From contig JAWKZG010000007.1 in the NCBI GenBank assembly GCA_041396125.1, positions 62,001 to 126,000 of the forward strand: 64,000 bases of DNA, written 5' to 3'. The notes beneath the pieces are model-generated. The model worked only from the letters and a program-made list of their open reading frames with translations, ran no database searches and was not told the DNA's origin. This document shows, piece after piece, positions 39,285-48,966 of this stretch. The translations under genes were made by a program, and so were the position numbers. The stretch's first letter is position 1. Each line of letters opens with the position of its first letter. Origin of the DNA: JAWKZG01 sp041396125 (lineage in GTDB: Bacteria; Pseudomonadota; Gammaproteobacteria; Competibacterales; Competibacteraceae).

Positions 39285-40184
39285 TCAGCGCAGGGCTCTG
39301 TCGGCGCGCAGTCGAGCCACCATCAGATCGACAAAAGTGCGCACCTTGGCCGATGCATAACGTCCTTCACGGTGCATGATATGGATCGGTCGCGGCGGCG
39401 GTTCATAGTCTTCCAGCAGGGTTTGCAGTTCACCGCTGGCGAGCTGCGGTGCGATTTGGTATGACAACAGCCGGGTGATACCAAAGCCCTGCCGGGCAGC
39501 TTCCAGGGCAGCATCGTTGGTGGTGACGGTAAGACGTGGCTGAATGCGCAGGGGACGGCTGCTGCCGTTATTGTCAAAGCGCCAGTTGAATACATTACTG
39601 CCAGCACTGGATGCGATCATTGAATGTTCCAGCAAGTCCTGCGGTTGTTGCGGCCGACCAAATTGCTGCAAGTAGGCCGGTGCGGCGCACAGCACCAGTC
39701 GTACCGAACCTACCGGTACCGCCCGCATACTGGAGTCCGGCAATTCGCCGATGCGTATGCCGACATCCAGACCTTCTTCCAATAGATTGACAATACGATC
39801 CAGAAACAGCGCCGAGACTTCGGTATCGGGGTAGCGCTGTAAATACTCGACAATGCCGGGTATCACGAACATTCGCCCGAACAGAGCTGGTGCGGTCACT
39901 GCCAGATGACCACGAGGTGCGGCATTGATACCGGCGGCCGCTTCATCGGCGGCATCCGCTTCGGCAAGAATGCGGCGCGCATCGTCCAGATAGCGCTGAC
40001 CAGCATCGGTGGTGCGCACATAGCGCGTCGTGCGGTGCAGCAGCTTTACGCCAAGCCGCGTTTCCAGTTCTGCCACAGCACGGGTTACTGCCGGTGGCGA
40101 CAGACCCAGTCGGCGGGCACCGGCGGCAAACCCTTCGGCTTCGGCTACAGCAACAAAAACACTCATCAAATGAAAGCGATCCAT
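39285..40184 (-). CDS. LysR-family transcriptional regulator
   Basis: A 299-residue regulator from the ATG at 40184 (MDRFHLMSVFVAV), the normal family start; the frame extends to 40217 without reason. The HTH covers about residues 17-36 (GFAAGARRLGLSPPAVTRAV). The effector domain follows the class that includes many regulators of oxidoreductases. It is divergent from the CMD-family and PNPOx-reductase genes and likely controls them. Confidence 0.92.
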   Translation of the reverse strand: MDRFHLMSVFVAVAEAEGFAAGARRLGLSPPAVTRAVAELETRLGVKLLHRTTRYVRTTDAGQRYLDDARRILAEADAADEAAAGINAAPRGHLAVTAPALFGRMFVIPGIVEYLQRYPDTEVSALFLDRIVNLLEEGLDVGIRIGELPDSSMRAVPVGSVRLVLCAAPAYLQQFGRPQQPQDLLEHSMIASSAGSNVFNWRFDNNGSSRPLRIQPRLTVTTNDAALEAARQGFGITRLLSYQIAPQLASGELQTLLEDYEPPPRPIHIMHREGRYASAKVRTFVDLMVARLRADRALR

Positions 40185-40233
40185 ACAAGGCGGTCGGTTA
40201 TGCAGGATAAGTAGCAAGAGGCTATGTCGTATT

Positions 40234-40250
40234 ATTCCATTTACTGGAAT
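40234..40250. promoter_or_regulatory. Candidate LysR binding site
   Basis: ATTCCA-TTTAC-TGGAAT, a perfect 6-base inverted repeat with 5-base spacer and the T-N11-A core of LysR sites. It lies 50 bases upstream of the lysR-type start and about 117 bases upstream of the divergent CMD gene, the usual position for autoregulation and control of a divergent target. Confidence 0.6.
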
Positions 40251-40366
40251 AAAGAATTGTTTAGCGGTTATTCTTATTTTAACAGGAATTTAGCACAATG
40301 TTCTCACTGGCGGCGCACTGGGGTGCTGCAGAGTAAACAACATCTTAATCAGACAGGAGAATGACC

Positions 40367-40903
40367 ATGAGCCGTATCAATACTGTAACGACTGAGAATG
40401 CACTGCTGAACAAAAAGCGCTGCTGGATGCGATTCAATCACAACTGGGCATGGTGCCGATTTTCTCAAAGTATTCGCTTCAATTCCGGCTGCCCTGCGGG
40501 CTTTTCTGGGACTGCACATCGCCAGCGAAGGCAGTCTGGACAGGCGGACCGTGAGCGTATTGCGCTGGCGCTGGCGCAACAAAATGCCTGTGAGTACTGC
40601 CTGTCGGCACATACCGCGATTGGCCGCAAGCCGGTCTCAGTACGACCGAAATCGAGTCCAATCGGGCCGGCACCAGCCAGGACGTCAAGGCCGCTGCTGC
40701 AGTGAAATTTGCCCGCGCGCTGGCCGAGCACAAGGGCGAGGTCACCACGGCCGAGATCCTTGAGGTGCGCAATGCTGGCTATAGCGACGCTGAAATCGTG
40801 GAAATCATTACCCATGTGGGGATGAACATTCTCACCAATATCCTGGGTGGGCCAGCCGGGTGGAATCGATTTCCCGAAAGTCAGCCTTAAAGCAGCCGCC
40901 TAG
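40367..40903 (+). pseudogene. Carboxymuconolactone decarboxylase/AhpD-family protein, heavily frameshifted
   Basis: Peroxidase-related protein of about 179 residues. The redox motif CEYCLSAH (C-x-x-C, then His) is present in NACEYCLSAHTAIGRK. The reading frame shifts at about 40400, 40457, 40549, 40630 and 40852; pieces such as QKALLDAIQSQLGMVPIF, VFASIPAALRAFLG and EVRNAGYSDAEIVEI all match the family. The restored C-terminus IDFPKVSLKAAA ends at 40903. The ATG at 40367 has AGGAG at proper distance, unlike 40361. Five shifts in 540 bases exceed the window average; either a local quality problem or real decay. Confidence 0.78.
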
Positions 40904-40975
40904 CACGGCAGAGCAAGCGGTCGGTGTAGCAGGCACCGGCCGTTTGATTCTCGTCATTCACAGAGGAACAGCAGC

Positions 40976-42577
40976 ATGGGACACCGATTTGCAGATATCG
41001 CCTTCACCGAATCCGTTCGTGAAGTGCAGCAGGCGCTCGGCAGCCGGGCCGGTTATGCGGCTATGGCGGAAGGAGAGAATTACAATCATGTGCTGGGCGC
41101 ACGCGAAATGGATTTTATCGCTGCCCGCGACAGCTTTTACATGGCCAGTGTGAGCGAAACCGGCTGGCCTTATGTGCAACATCGCGGTGGCCCGACCGGC
41201 TTTGTCCGGGTACTGGATGAGCAAACCCTGGGTTTTGCCGACTTCAGCGGCAATCGGCAATATGTGAGTGTCGGTAATCTGCGCAAAGATGACCGTGTTG
41301 CGCTGTTCTTTATGGATTACCCGAACCGGACCCGGCTCAAACTGCTGGGGCGGGTTCGCCTGCTGGAGTCTGGTGGATGAACAACTGGCCAGACTGGAAA
41401 TGGATGACTATCGTGCCCGCGTTGAGCGGGTTTCTGATCAGGTCGAGGCTTTTGACTGGAACTGTCCGCAACATATCACGCCCCGCTACACGGAATCTGA
41501 AGTCGAGACGCTGCTGGCACCCCTGCGGGTGGAAAATCAGGAGCTCAGACAGCGCCAGTCCGAAACACCTGCTTTAAACGATCAAGCTGCCGCCAAAACC
41601 AAGCAGCCTGAGGTGCTTGGCGCTGGTCGCTGGAATTACTGGTGAGCGGCGTTCGTCAGCTCACACCGCGTATCCGGGCGTTTGAATTACGCGCGCCGGA
41701 CGGCGCAGACCTGCCGGCGTTCGAACCTGGCTCACACCTGCAACTGCCGGTGCAGCTGCCGGAAGGTGACGTCGTTATGCGGCAGTATTCCATTTGTTCC
41801 GATCCGGCCCGGCGTGATGCCTATACGATTGCGGTATTGCGTGATGATGACGGTCGCGGCGGCTCGCGCGCTGTGCATGCCACCTTTGAACTCGGTATGA
41901 GAATGCGCAGCGAACTGCCGCAAAACCAGTTTCCATTGCATGCTGATGAGCGCCCGGCGGTATTGATTGCCGGTGGTATCGGTATTACACCGATCAAAGC
42001 TATGGCGCAGGCGCTGCATGCTCGCGGCAATATACTGCAGCTGCATTATGCCGGCCGTGCAGCGGCAGAGATGGCGTTTTTGGCCCCCCTGCAGCGGCAA
42101 TTTGCTGGCGGGCTGACGGTCTACCGCTCGGCGGCTGGCGAGCGTATGGATATCGGGCAGATCCTGTCAGCTGCGCCAGCTGATGCGGTTTTTTATGTTT
42201 GTGGCCCGGCTCGTTTGCTGGCGGCGGTTGAAGACGCGGCAGCGGCATTGCAGATTGAGCCGGCGCGCATTCGCAGTGAGCGTTTCACAGCTACTATTGC
42301 AGCGGATGCCAGGCCGATTGAGCTGACCCTGCAACGCAGTGGCAAACAGCTTCAGGTTCCTGCCGATGAAAGCATTCTTGATACGGTACTGGCGGCCGGT
42401 ATCGAGGTGCCGTTCAGTTGTCGGGCGGGCAATTGCAAGTCCTGCGCAGTGCCGGTGCTGGCGGGTGAGCCGGAGCACCATGATGCGGTCTTGTCCGAGG
42501 TCGAGCGGGAAACACAGCGACTGATGTGCCTGTGTGTGTCCCGTGCGCGGGGCGATAGTCTGGTACTGGATATTTAA
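40976..42577 (+). pseudogene. PNPOx-like domain fused to a ferredoxin reductase (FAD, NAD, 2Fe-2S), two frameshifts
   Basis: Read with one-base corrections near 41372 (RLLES/LVDEQLARLEM) and 41630 (GAGR/LELLVSGVRQLTP), this is one protein of about 534 residues. Residues 1-200 are a pyridoxamine-phosphate-oxidase-like FMN domain (ARDSFYMASVSETGWPYVQHRGG, in parts). Residues 225-450 are a ferredoxin-NADP reductase fold (FAD: RQYSICSDP; NAD: IAGGIGITPIKAM; VFYVCGP). The last 85 are a plant-type 2Fe-2S domain with CRAGNCKSC and a later Cys (LMCLC). As read there are three frames (40976-41380, to 41645, and 41642-42577). Known fusions of this layout exist. It probably passes NAD(P)H electrons to an FMN-bound substrate; the target is unknown. 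Confidence 0.82.
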
Positions 42578-42584
42578 AGATATA

Positions 42585-43088
42585 TCAGGCGGTAATGGTG
42601 ATGGGCTGTGGCAGGTTCTGAAAAATACAATTGTCCGTCTCTGCTTCCCACATGAACATTAATAAATCAGCTTGTTGGTGCAGCACGACAATCGGGTAAT
42701 GCCAAATACCAGGCCGGTAATTAATGCCCTGTCCGCGCTCGCCAATAAACGCCTTGAGGGTGTCCAGATCCGCGTCACCCTGCGCTGTTGGTAGCGCGGT
42801 AATAACAATGAATTGCTCTACCGTCATCGGAATAAAAGCCTGACTGCTGTGCGGATGACGCTCAAGCAGCTGGATTGTGAAGGGCAGAGACATGGGTTGG
42901 GCGCGGTAAACCGCCATGGTGGGGGCTGTTGCAACAGGAGCGTGGGTCAGCGTGGCCAAGGCATCAAAACGCTCGGCATTACCGCCATTGGCGCTACTGC
43001 TAACGCCGCAACCCGCGGCGATGACCTGGCCGAACGGCAGAAACGCCGCTGCGGTCAATGGATGAAGATGGATCTGTCGGTCTGACAT
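42585..43088 (-). CDS. allA: Ureidoglycolate lyase
   Basis: A 167-residue cupin-like enzyme that splits ureidoglycolate into glyoxylate and urea in purine/allantoin use. Family motifs ERHPHSSQAFIPM and GQGINYRPGIWHYPI are present. No other allantoin gene is near. It follows the GGDEF-EAL gene on the same strand after 51 bases, but a functional link is unlikely. Its product glyoxylate could be reduced by the GhrA-like enzyme at 20.1 kb. Confidence 0.9.
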   Translation of the reverse strand: MSDRQIHLHPLTAAAFLPFGQVIAAGCGVSSSANGGNAERFDALATLTHAPVATAPTMAVYRAQPMSLPFTIQLLERHPHSSQAFIPMTVEQFIVITALPTAQGDADLDTLKAFIGERGQGINYRPGIWHYPIVVLHQQADLLMFMWEAETDNCIFQNLPQPITITA

Positions 43089-43139
43089 GACATGGATGCT
43101 CGCTATTGTGTCGTTCAGTTTAAAGCTGTTTCTATCGAA

Positions 43140-45461
43140 CTAGACATAAGCGCCTACGTTCTTTGCAGCGTTGCCCGGATGAACCGCGTCCTGGTCTACT
43201 GCGTAGTGCTGCTGCAGCAGCTGCGCCAATTCCTGCAGTGGCAGCGGGCGGCTAATCAAGTAGCCTTGTATCTCATCGCAGGTATTGTCCGCCAGCCACA
43301 TCTGCTGCTCGCTGGTCTCGACCCCCTCCGCTACCACACCGAGTTCGAGGCTGTGGGCCATGGCGATCACCGCCAGGGCGATGGAAGCGCTCCCCGTATC
43401 GGAGGTAATGGCGGACACAAAGGCCCGGTCAATTTTCAAGCGGTCAATCGGGAAACGCTGCAGATAACTCAAGCTGGAATAGCCGGTACCGAAATCGTCA
43501 ATCGCCAGCATCACCCCCATTTCCTTCAGCGCAGTCATGGTCTCGATGGCCTGTTCGACATCTTGCATCAGCAAGCTTTCGGTAATCTCCAACTCCAGAT
43601 AGCGGGCGTCGAAGCCAGTCTGCGCCAGGATATCGGTGATCTGTTGTACCAGATCCGGTTGGGCAAACTGGCACGGTGAAAGGTTTACCGCTATCCGCAG
43701 TGGCGGTAATCCCTGGGCCAGCCAGGCGGCAGCCTGAGCGCAGGCCGTGGAAAGTACCCAGGCACCGATTGTCACGATCAAGCCGGTCTCTTCGGCCAGC
43801 GGAATAAAATCAACGGGCGAGACCTGGCCGAGTCGCGGGTTGCGCCAGCGCAGTAAGGCCTCGACGCCAACAATAGCGCCTGTTGCGAGATCAAGTTGCG
43901 GTTGATAGTGGAGCGAAAATTCCCCCTGCTCCAGTGCGCCCCGCAGCTCCTTTTCCAGCGACAGGCGCTTGAGCGTGGCCTCGTTCATGCTGTTGTCAAA
44001 AAACTGACAGGTGTTTTTACCCGAGCGCTTGGCGTAATACATGGCGATATCGGCGTGTTTAAGAAGCGTATCGACATCGTCGCCGTCGTTGGGGAATACG
44101 CTGATACCAATGCTCGCTGTCAACGATACCGTGTGGTTTTCCAGTTCGAGCGGTTGCGCCAATTTCTGGATCAGTCGTTTGGCAACAGCGCCGACAGCGG
44201 CCGGGTCAATGTCGGTCAGCAGCGCGATGAACTCATCACCGCCAAAGCGCCCGAGTTGTTGGCCGCTGTGCCGCGTGAGTTGATCCGAACCACGCACCGC
44301 GTTGCGCAGTCGTTCGGCGACCGCTTTGAGTAAATAATCGCCAATGGTGTGACCCAGCGTGTCATTGGTCCGTTTAAAGTTGTCGAGATCGATAAACAAC
44401 AAGGCCAGGGTGCGCCCGTCGCGCTTGGCTAGAGCCAGTGCTTCGTTTGCGCGGATACGGAAAAATTGCCGGTTCGGCAGATCAGTCAGGTTGTCGAAGT
44501 AGGCCAGGTGGCTGATTTTTTCCTCGGCGCGTTGGCGTTCCGTAATGTCTTGCATTGTGCCACTGAGGCGGACGATAGTGCCTTGTTTGTCACGCATGGC
44601 CTCGATTTGTTGGTAAAGAATACGCTCGGTGCCATCGGAAGTCTGGATGCGAAAGGTAATAGTGGTCGAATGGCCGGTTTCCAGTGTTTCGAGCAATGCG
44701 GCTTTGACCGGTGCACGATCATCCGGGTGAGTAATAAGGAGAATTGATTCCAGCCTGGCGGGAATCGACCCCGGCGCTACGCCCAGCAAGCGGTACAATT
44801 CGTCGCTGCTGTGCACGTGGTCTGTTGGCAGGTCCCAGTCCCAGCTGCCGATACGGGCCAGACGCTGGGCGTTGGCTAAACTTGCTTTGCTGTCGACCAG
44901 GGCTTGAGTACGTTCGACCACTCGTGCTTCGAGATCGGCATAGGCCGCCTTAAGGGTGATTTCGGCTTGCCACTTGCCACACAACGCTAATCCCAGCTGT
45001 CGCAGTTCAACGGCATGGAACGGTTTTTGGAAAAAAAACAAGCGGTCAGCGGGCTGGATGCGGGCGATTAGCGCGGTCGGTGACGCCAGGCGATTGCCGG
45101 TCACGAGCACAATATTAACGTTGTTATCCAAAGCGCGAATGCGCGCCGCCGTTTCTATCCCGTCGATACCGGGTGGCATGGTAATGTCGAGAAAGATCAC
45201 GGCGAAAGGTTGTTCTTGTTGGCACGCGAGCTGGACGGCATCGATAGCTTCAGCGCCTTGCGAACAGGCCACCAGATCGAACTCAACAGCGCGCTCGCTT
45301 ACCGCCTGATCTTGGTCGAATAAGCTTGTTTCCAGTGCTGCTAGCGCAGCCGCACGCTCCGTGTTGGCAGGCGTCCCTAAACCCTTGCGGTAGGTCGCAA
45401 TAACACTCGGTTCGTCATCGACGATCAGGACGCGTTGCACGGGCCTGCTTCCTTGATTCAT
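43140..45461 (-). CDS. Receiver-PAS-GGDEF-EAL cyclic-di-GMP protein
   Basis: A 773-residue soluble signalling protein. The receiver domain (about 10-160) has DDEP and phospho-Asp in FLDITMPPG. A PAS domain (about 205-315; LARIGSWDWDLPTDHVHSS in parts) follows, then a GGDEF domain (330-490) with an intact FGGDEF active site, and an EAL domain (510-760) with VEALLRW, ELEITESLLM, IDDFGTGYSSL and KIDRAFV. Both synthesis and breakdown residues are present, so it could be bifunctional. The histidine kinase directly upstream is the likely phospho-donor. Confidence 0.93.
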   Translation of the reverse strand: MNQGSRPVQRVLIVDDEPSVIATYRKGLGTPANTERAAALAALETSLFDQDQAVSERAVEFDLVACSQGAEAIDAVQLACQQEQPFAVIFLDITMPPGIDGIETAARIRALDNNVNIVLVTGNRLASPTALIARIQPADRLFFFQKPFHAVELRQLGLALCGKWQAEITLKAAYADLEARVVERTQALVDSKASLANAQRLARIGSWDWDLPTDHVHSSDELYRLLGVAPGSIPARLESILLITHPDDRAPVKAALLETLETGHSTTITFRIQTSDGTERILYQQIEAMRDKQGTIVRLSGTMQDITERQRAEEKISHLAYFDNLTDLPNRQFFRIRANEALALAKRDGRTLALLFIDLDNFKRTNDTLGHTIGDYLLKAVAERLRNAVRGSDQLTRHSGQQLGRFGGDEFIALLTDIDPAAVGAVAKRLIQKLAQPLELENHTVSLTASIGISVFPNDGDDVDTLLKHADIAMYYAKRSGKNTCQFFDNSMNEATLKRLSLEKELRGALEQGEFSLHYQPQLDLATGAIVGVEALLRWRNPRLGQVSPVDFIPLAEETGLIVTIGAWVLSTACAQAAAWLAQGLPPLRIAVNLSPCQFAQPDLVQQITDILAQTGFDARYLELEITESLLMQDVEQAIETMTALKEMGVMLAIDDFGTGYSSLSYLQRFPIDRLKIDRAFVSAITSDTGSASIALAVIAMAHSLELGVVAEGVETSEQQMWLADNTCDEIQGYLISRPLPLQELAQLLQQHYAVDQDAVHPGNAAKNVGAYV

Positions 45462-45544
45462 AGGTTCTCCATAATGTTTCCATTGTTATCAAATAGCACC
45501 GGCTGCTGAGTACGGAGCCAGATGGTTACGTCAACCCTGTCACA

Positions 45545-45589
45545 AGGTTCATTGAAATCAGGTTCATTGAAATAAGGTTCATTGAAATA
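45545..45589. repeat. Three tandem 15-base repeats
   Basis: Unit AGGTTCATTGAAATA, copies at 45545-45559 (last base C), 45560-45574 and 45575-45589. It lies between the histidine kinase and its downstream response regulator gene, in the 166-base spacer. Slippage-derived or a regulatory array; no function can be read. Confidence 0.9.
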
Positions 45590-45627
45590 AAGTATGTTCT
45601 TTGGCAGTGAATAGGTGTGCATAAGTC

Positions 45628-47520
45628 CTAGCTCGTTGCTGTTTCGGGTAGCATCACACTGATTTGTGCGCCGTGACTGGGACCGTCACTGTATGCTTGT
45701 AGCCGACCGCCCATAGCAGCGATTGCGTTGGCGCACCAGGGTAGTCCCAGGCCGCCCTTACCCGGGCGCTTAGACGAGTACCCGCGTTGAACAATGGCTG
45801 TTAAGGCTGCCGGATCGATACCCGCGCCGTTATCGATCACGAGAATCTGGACCATGCTCTGGTTACCGCGCGTCTGCCTGACTCCCTTTAGCGCAATATG
45901 CCCCGCCGCCTGGCCGGCCCGCTGGATCGACTCACTCGCGTTGAACAGCAGGTTGCTGAAGACCTGCACCAGCGCGAATCGATAGGCATTTACCGAGCCG
46001 ACGGTCGTCAGGCTGTCATCGAGGCTGATCGTAACGCCTGGCGGGGCCTCGGCTGACAGGCTTTGCACCGCTTCGTTAACGATATCGCGTAAGCAAAGCA
46101 CTTCGAGCACGGGTTCGGCGCAGGCTAGTTGTTCCTGATCGGACAGAATCGTTTCGATATAGTCAATCTGTTGGGTGGCCGCGCTGAGTTGGTCGGCTAG
46201 TTCAGTGCGCAACTCAATGAGCTGACGGGTGGTCAGTTTTGCGTAATCGGCCAACTTGACACGGCGCTCGGCGGCCACATCGGGCGCTGCCAGTTGGTCT
46301 AGCGCCTGTTCCAGATGGGTACCCGGTGCGTTCATACACGCCTCGGTCATCTCGTCGAGCTGGTAAGTAAGGGGGACTAAGGCATTGCGGAGATTGTGCA
46401 GCATGCCAGCTGTCGTCTCAGCCATCCCGGCTTTAAACGACTGATCGAGCAGCTGACGCCGGGTTGAGGTTAACTCATGGACCATAGTGTCGAATTCATT
46501 CGACAAGACGCCGATTTCATCGCGACGCTGGAGTCGCAAAGGGGCGGCATTTTCCACGCCATGGGCGCGAATAGCTAAAATGTGGTTTTTGAGTAGTGCC
46601 AGGGGGCGAATGAAAAACCGGTTGAGGAGCAACCAGATGACAATGAGATCAAGCAGGCCCGCGACCAGCAACGCCAGCAGTGCGGCATGCACCGTACGTG
46701 CACCAATGGCCGTGATATCCTTCGGTGTCGAGGTATGGAGCAGGAAGGTGGGCGCGCCGTAAACATCCTTGAGCACGCTTGATGCGTGTAGGGTTTGTGG
46801 CGTGTCGTGGAGTGCAAGTGGTTCCTCGGAAGCAGCGAGTGCCACGGTCTCCGCCTGAATATGAGCGCTCATCGGTTTATTGCTGAGTGGGGTCAGCAGA
46901 AAATCGACTTTGGTACGGTCATGGTACGCTGCGAGTACCGGCTCGTTAAGTATGCGCCCGATGATCATCGTCCCCGCGATCGGCCCGGTGCCCTCGTTAG
47001 TCAGCATCGGCTGTCCCGAGATCAGCATGGGACCATAGCGAGTAGCTATGAGGCCGCTATAGCCACTTTGGTCGAGGTGCTGAAGATCATGCTGAAGCAA
47101 ACGACTGTCGGGTTCCAACGGTTGAACCGGCAGAGTGTTCAGCGGGAGCGTTTGTTCCGATGCGAGATCAAGGGCCGCTCCCCAGATGAGTTCCCCCCTG
47201 GTGTTAATAAACAGCATCACATTCAGATTCAGGGTGAATAAGGTCGAGTCCGTAAGATTGGCTTCAATATAGGATGGATCGCCGGTCAGAGCGAACGCAT
47301 AGGTGTCATCCCAATGGGCCCAATCCTTATTGATAGTGCTGAGGTGTTGGAGTTCGTTTTTGAGCGTTTCTTCAACCCGTGCCAAATTGGCTATCGCAGC
47401 GTGCTTTTCCAACGCACTGAACGTGGGATAAATCAGGCGGTTGAGAATGAAATAGTTGAAGGTGGCATAGAAGGTAATGACCACTATCAGTGTAATAAGA
47501 ACTTTCCCTTTTAACGACAT
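45628..47520 (-). CDS. CHASE4 sensor histidine kinase
   Basis: Inner-membrane kinase of about 630 residues from the ATG at 47520 (MSLKGKVLITL). TM1 spans about residues 5-28; a periplasmic CHASE4 sensor (about 40-190; INKDWAHWDDTYAF is its signature) follows, extended to about 275; TM2 near 285-305; HAMP; a phospho-acceptor region with His in GMLHNLRNAL; and the ATPase domain with N box FSNLLFNASES, G1 DNGAGI and G2 GKGGLGLP. The His box is unlike HisKA of EnvZ and belongs to a less common subtype. It probably phosphorylates the receiver-GGDEF-EAL protein encoded next. Confidence 0.9.
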   Translation of the reverse strand: MSLKGKVLITLIVVITFYATFNYFILNRLIYPTFSALEKHAAIANLARVEETLKNELQHLSTINKDWAHWDDTYAFALTGDPSYIEANLTDSTLFTLNLNVMLFINTRGELIWGAALDLASEQTLPLNTLPVQPLEPDSRLLQHDLQHLDQSGYSGLIATRYGPMLISGQPMLTNEGTGPIAGTMIIGRILNEPVLAAYHDRTKVDFLLTPLSNKPMSAHIQAETVALAASEEPLALHDTPQTLHASSVLKDVYGAPTFLLHTSTPKDITAIGARTVHAALLALLVAGLLDLIVIWLLLNRFFIRPLALLKNHILAIRAHGVENAAPLRLQRRDEIGVLSNEFDTMVHELTSTRRQLLDQSFKAGMAETTAGMLHNLRNALVPLTYQLDEMTEACMNAPGTHLEQALDQLAAPDVAAERRVKLADYAKLTTRQLIELRTELADQLSAATQQIDYIETILSDQEQLACAEPVLEVLCLRDIVNEAVQSLSAEAPPGVTISLDDSLTTVGSVNAYRFALVQVFSNLLFNASESIQRAGQAAGHIALKGVRQTRGNQSMVQILVIDNGAGIDPAALTAIVQRGYSSKRPGKGGLGLPWCANAIAAMGGRLQAYSDGPSHGAQISVMLPETATS

Positions 47521-48259
47521 AACAATAATTCCTGCACAACCTCGAACTCCGTAGCACAATGCCTGTCGCCACCGGCAGGCTTATATTGATTCAATGGCCT
47601 ATACGTAACGTGTTGAGCCAACGGTTAAAAGCTTTAGTCGCTACTGGCGAGCCATCTACTAAACCGGTGCTGACGTATAAAGGCTGTTGGCAGGTCAACC
47701 AGAATGAATAAGCATGTTATATGCCATGTGGCAATCCTGCTCGGTTTGCTGTTCATGAGTTCTGGGAGTTGTCGTGAAAAAATGAGATTTTCAGGTCTTT
47801 GTATTCATTTATCGCTTTAAACCAGAAAACTATGCATAGTTATGCATAGCTCTTAATGATTTCAATGCAATGAAGCCAGATCTAAGGCGGGTTTTGAATA
47901 CATCGAGTGTGTGAATACGGCAACGATGCTTCTTAATATCAGTATGTTATAGAATAATGCATAGACAGATGGGGCAGGTCAATCGATGTCGAGTTCTGTG
48001 ACCTGCATTTTCATTATTGTACTAATTTTGCTGTTGGGGTTTTTGGTTGTTCAAATTGCGCATCACGTATACTTGACGCCAATTTTTTAACTTTTTGATC
48101 GCTTAAGGTTTGCGGAGATAAATACACGCAGATTTTCAGGCTGCCGGACACGATCCAGCGCCGCCGAATTTGCGAAAATGAGCGTACGAAGCCATTGTGT
48201 AAGTCTGGCCTAATAGGCATGCAATGCTTCTCCACGTGTATCCACCTAAGGAGATGACT
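47521..48259. other. Gene-free region upstream of kinase and periplasmic protein genes
   Basis: About 740 bases with no convincing gene. It holds the promoters for the kinase (minus) and the exported protein (plus). A direct repeat TATGCATAG-T-TATGCATAG lies at 47831-47849, with a further ATGCATAG near 47958. A 38-residue frame at 47704-47820 (MNKHVICHVAILLGLLF...) has a hydrophobic start but no ribosome site and is not called. Confidence 0.5.
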
Positions 48260-48640
48260 ATGAAACACCCCCTATTTATCAGAGCCTGTGTGTTGGGCGC
48301 TGCGCTCTCGCTATCGGTGTGCGTGCAGGCGCAGGGTATTGCCGATGATCCGGACGCACCTATCGCTACCGGGGAGCACTGGACCAGCGCGCAACCTAAT
48401 GCCAAGCTGGCGTATTTATTGGGTATCGTCAATATGCTGGAAATCGAGCAGGCTCTGCAGGTTGATACGCCGCCAGCGGATAATGCCAGCCTGGTGCCTG
48501 TTATGGTGCGGGGTTTGAAAGACATGACACTAAACCAGATCCGGGAGGCACTGGATGGCTGGTACAGCGATCACCCGGATCAGCTCAGTCGGCCTGTCAT
48601 GGAAACCATCTGGTTTGAACTGGCAAAACCCAATAGTTAA
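48260..48640 (+). CDS. Small exported protein of unknown function
   Basis: A 126-residue protein. The ATG at 48260 has an AAGGAG site 6 bases upstream and starts a signal peptide (MKHPLFIRACVLGAALSLSVCVQA); the frame is open to 48224 but that start is unsupported. The mature part is acidic and helical (LAYLLGIVNMLEIEQALQV, MVRGLKDMTLNQIREALDGWY). I recognise no family. It precedes a glycine-zipper lipoprotein by 29 bases, suggesting a two-gene envelope operon. Confidence 0.8.
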   Translation: MKHPLFIRACVLGAALSLSVCVQAQGIADDPDAPIATGEHWTSAQPNAKLAYLLGIVNMLEIEQALQVDTPPADNASLVPVMVRGLKDMTLNQIREALDGWYSDHPDQLSRPVMETIWFELAKPNS

Positions 48641-48669
48641 TGCGCATATAGTCCACGAGAGGTGACATC

Positions 48670-48903
48670 ATGGCGAATCGGAAAACAGTAAGCGGTGTGG
48701 TATTGGCAGGTCTGCTGCTGGTCGGTGCCGGCTGTACCAATATGACAGCGGAGCAACAGGGCGCAATGAGCGGCGGACTTATGGGAGCAGCTGCCGGGGC
48801 GGGATTTGCTGCCATCACCGGTGGCGATGCCGGTGTAGGGGCCGCTATCGGTGCCGTGGCAGGCGGCGTTGCCGGTGCTATCAAAGGTAAAAACGAGCAA
48901 TAG
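48670..48903 (+). CDS. Glycine-zipper lipoprotein
   Basis: A 77-residue lipoprotein: signal peptide with lipobox-like LVGAGC (lipidated Cys near residue 22) then a glycine-zipper segment (GGLMGAAAGAGFAAITGGDAG and GAAIGAVAGGVAGAI) ending in a charged tail. Such proteins insert in or line the outer membrane and are often stress-induced. It has a weak AGAGG site before the ATG. It is the second gene of a pair and is followed by a strong terminator. Confidence 0.85.
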   Translation: MANRKTVSGVVLAGLLLVGAGCTNMTAEQQGAMSGGLMGAAAGAGFAAITGGDAGVGAAIGAVAGGVAGAIKGKNEQ

Positions 48904-48966
48904 CGATCTGCTGTTGTCAGCTTTTGGGGTGGTGGGTCAGCGCGAGGCTAACCCACCGTGTTTGCT

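Noticed and set aside
40551..40763. Separate small gene between LysR and PNPOx genes
   Set aside because: It is one frame of the frameshifted CMD-family gene, not an independent gene.
47704..47820. 38-residue frame with hydrophobic start, lipoprotein-like
   Set aside because: No ribosome site, the lipobox lacks the usual Leu at -3, and nothing supports it besides length.
48014..48268. Minus-strand 84-residue frame
   Set aside because: Overlaps the start and ribosome site of the exported protein on plus; no family resemblance.
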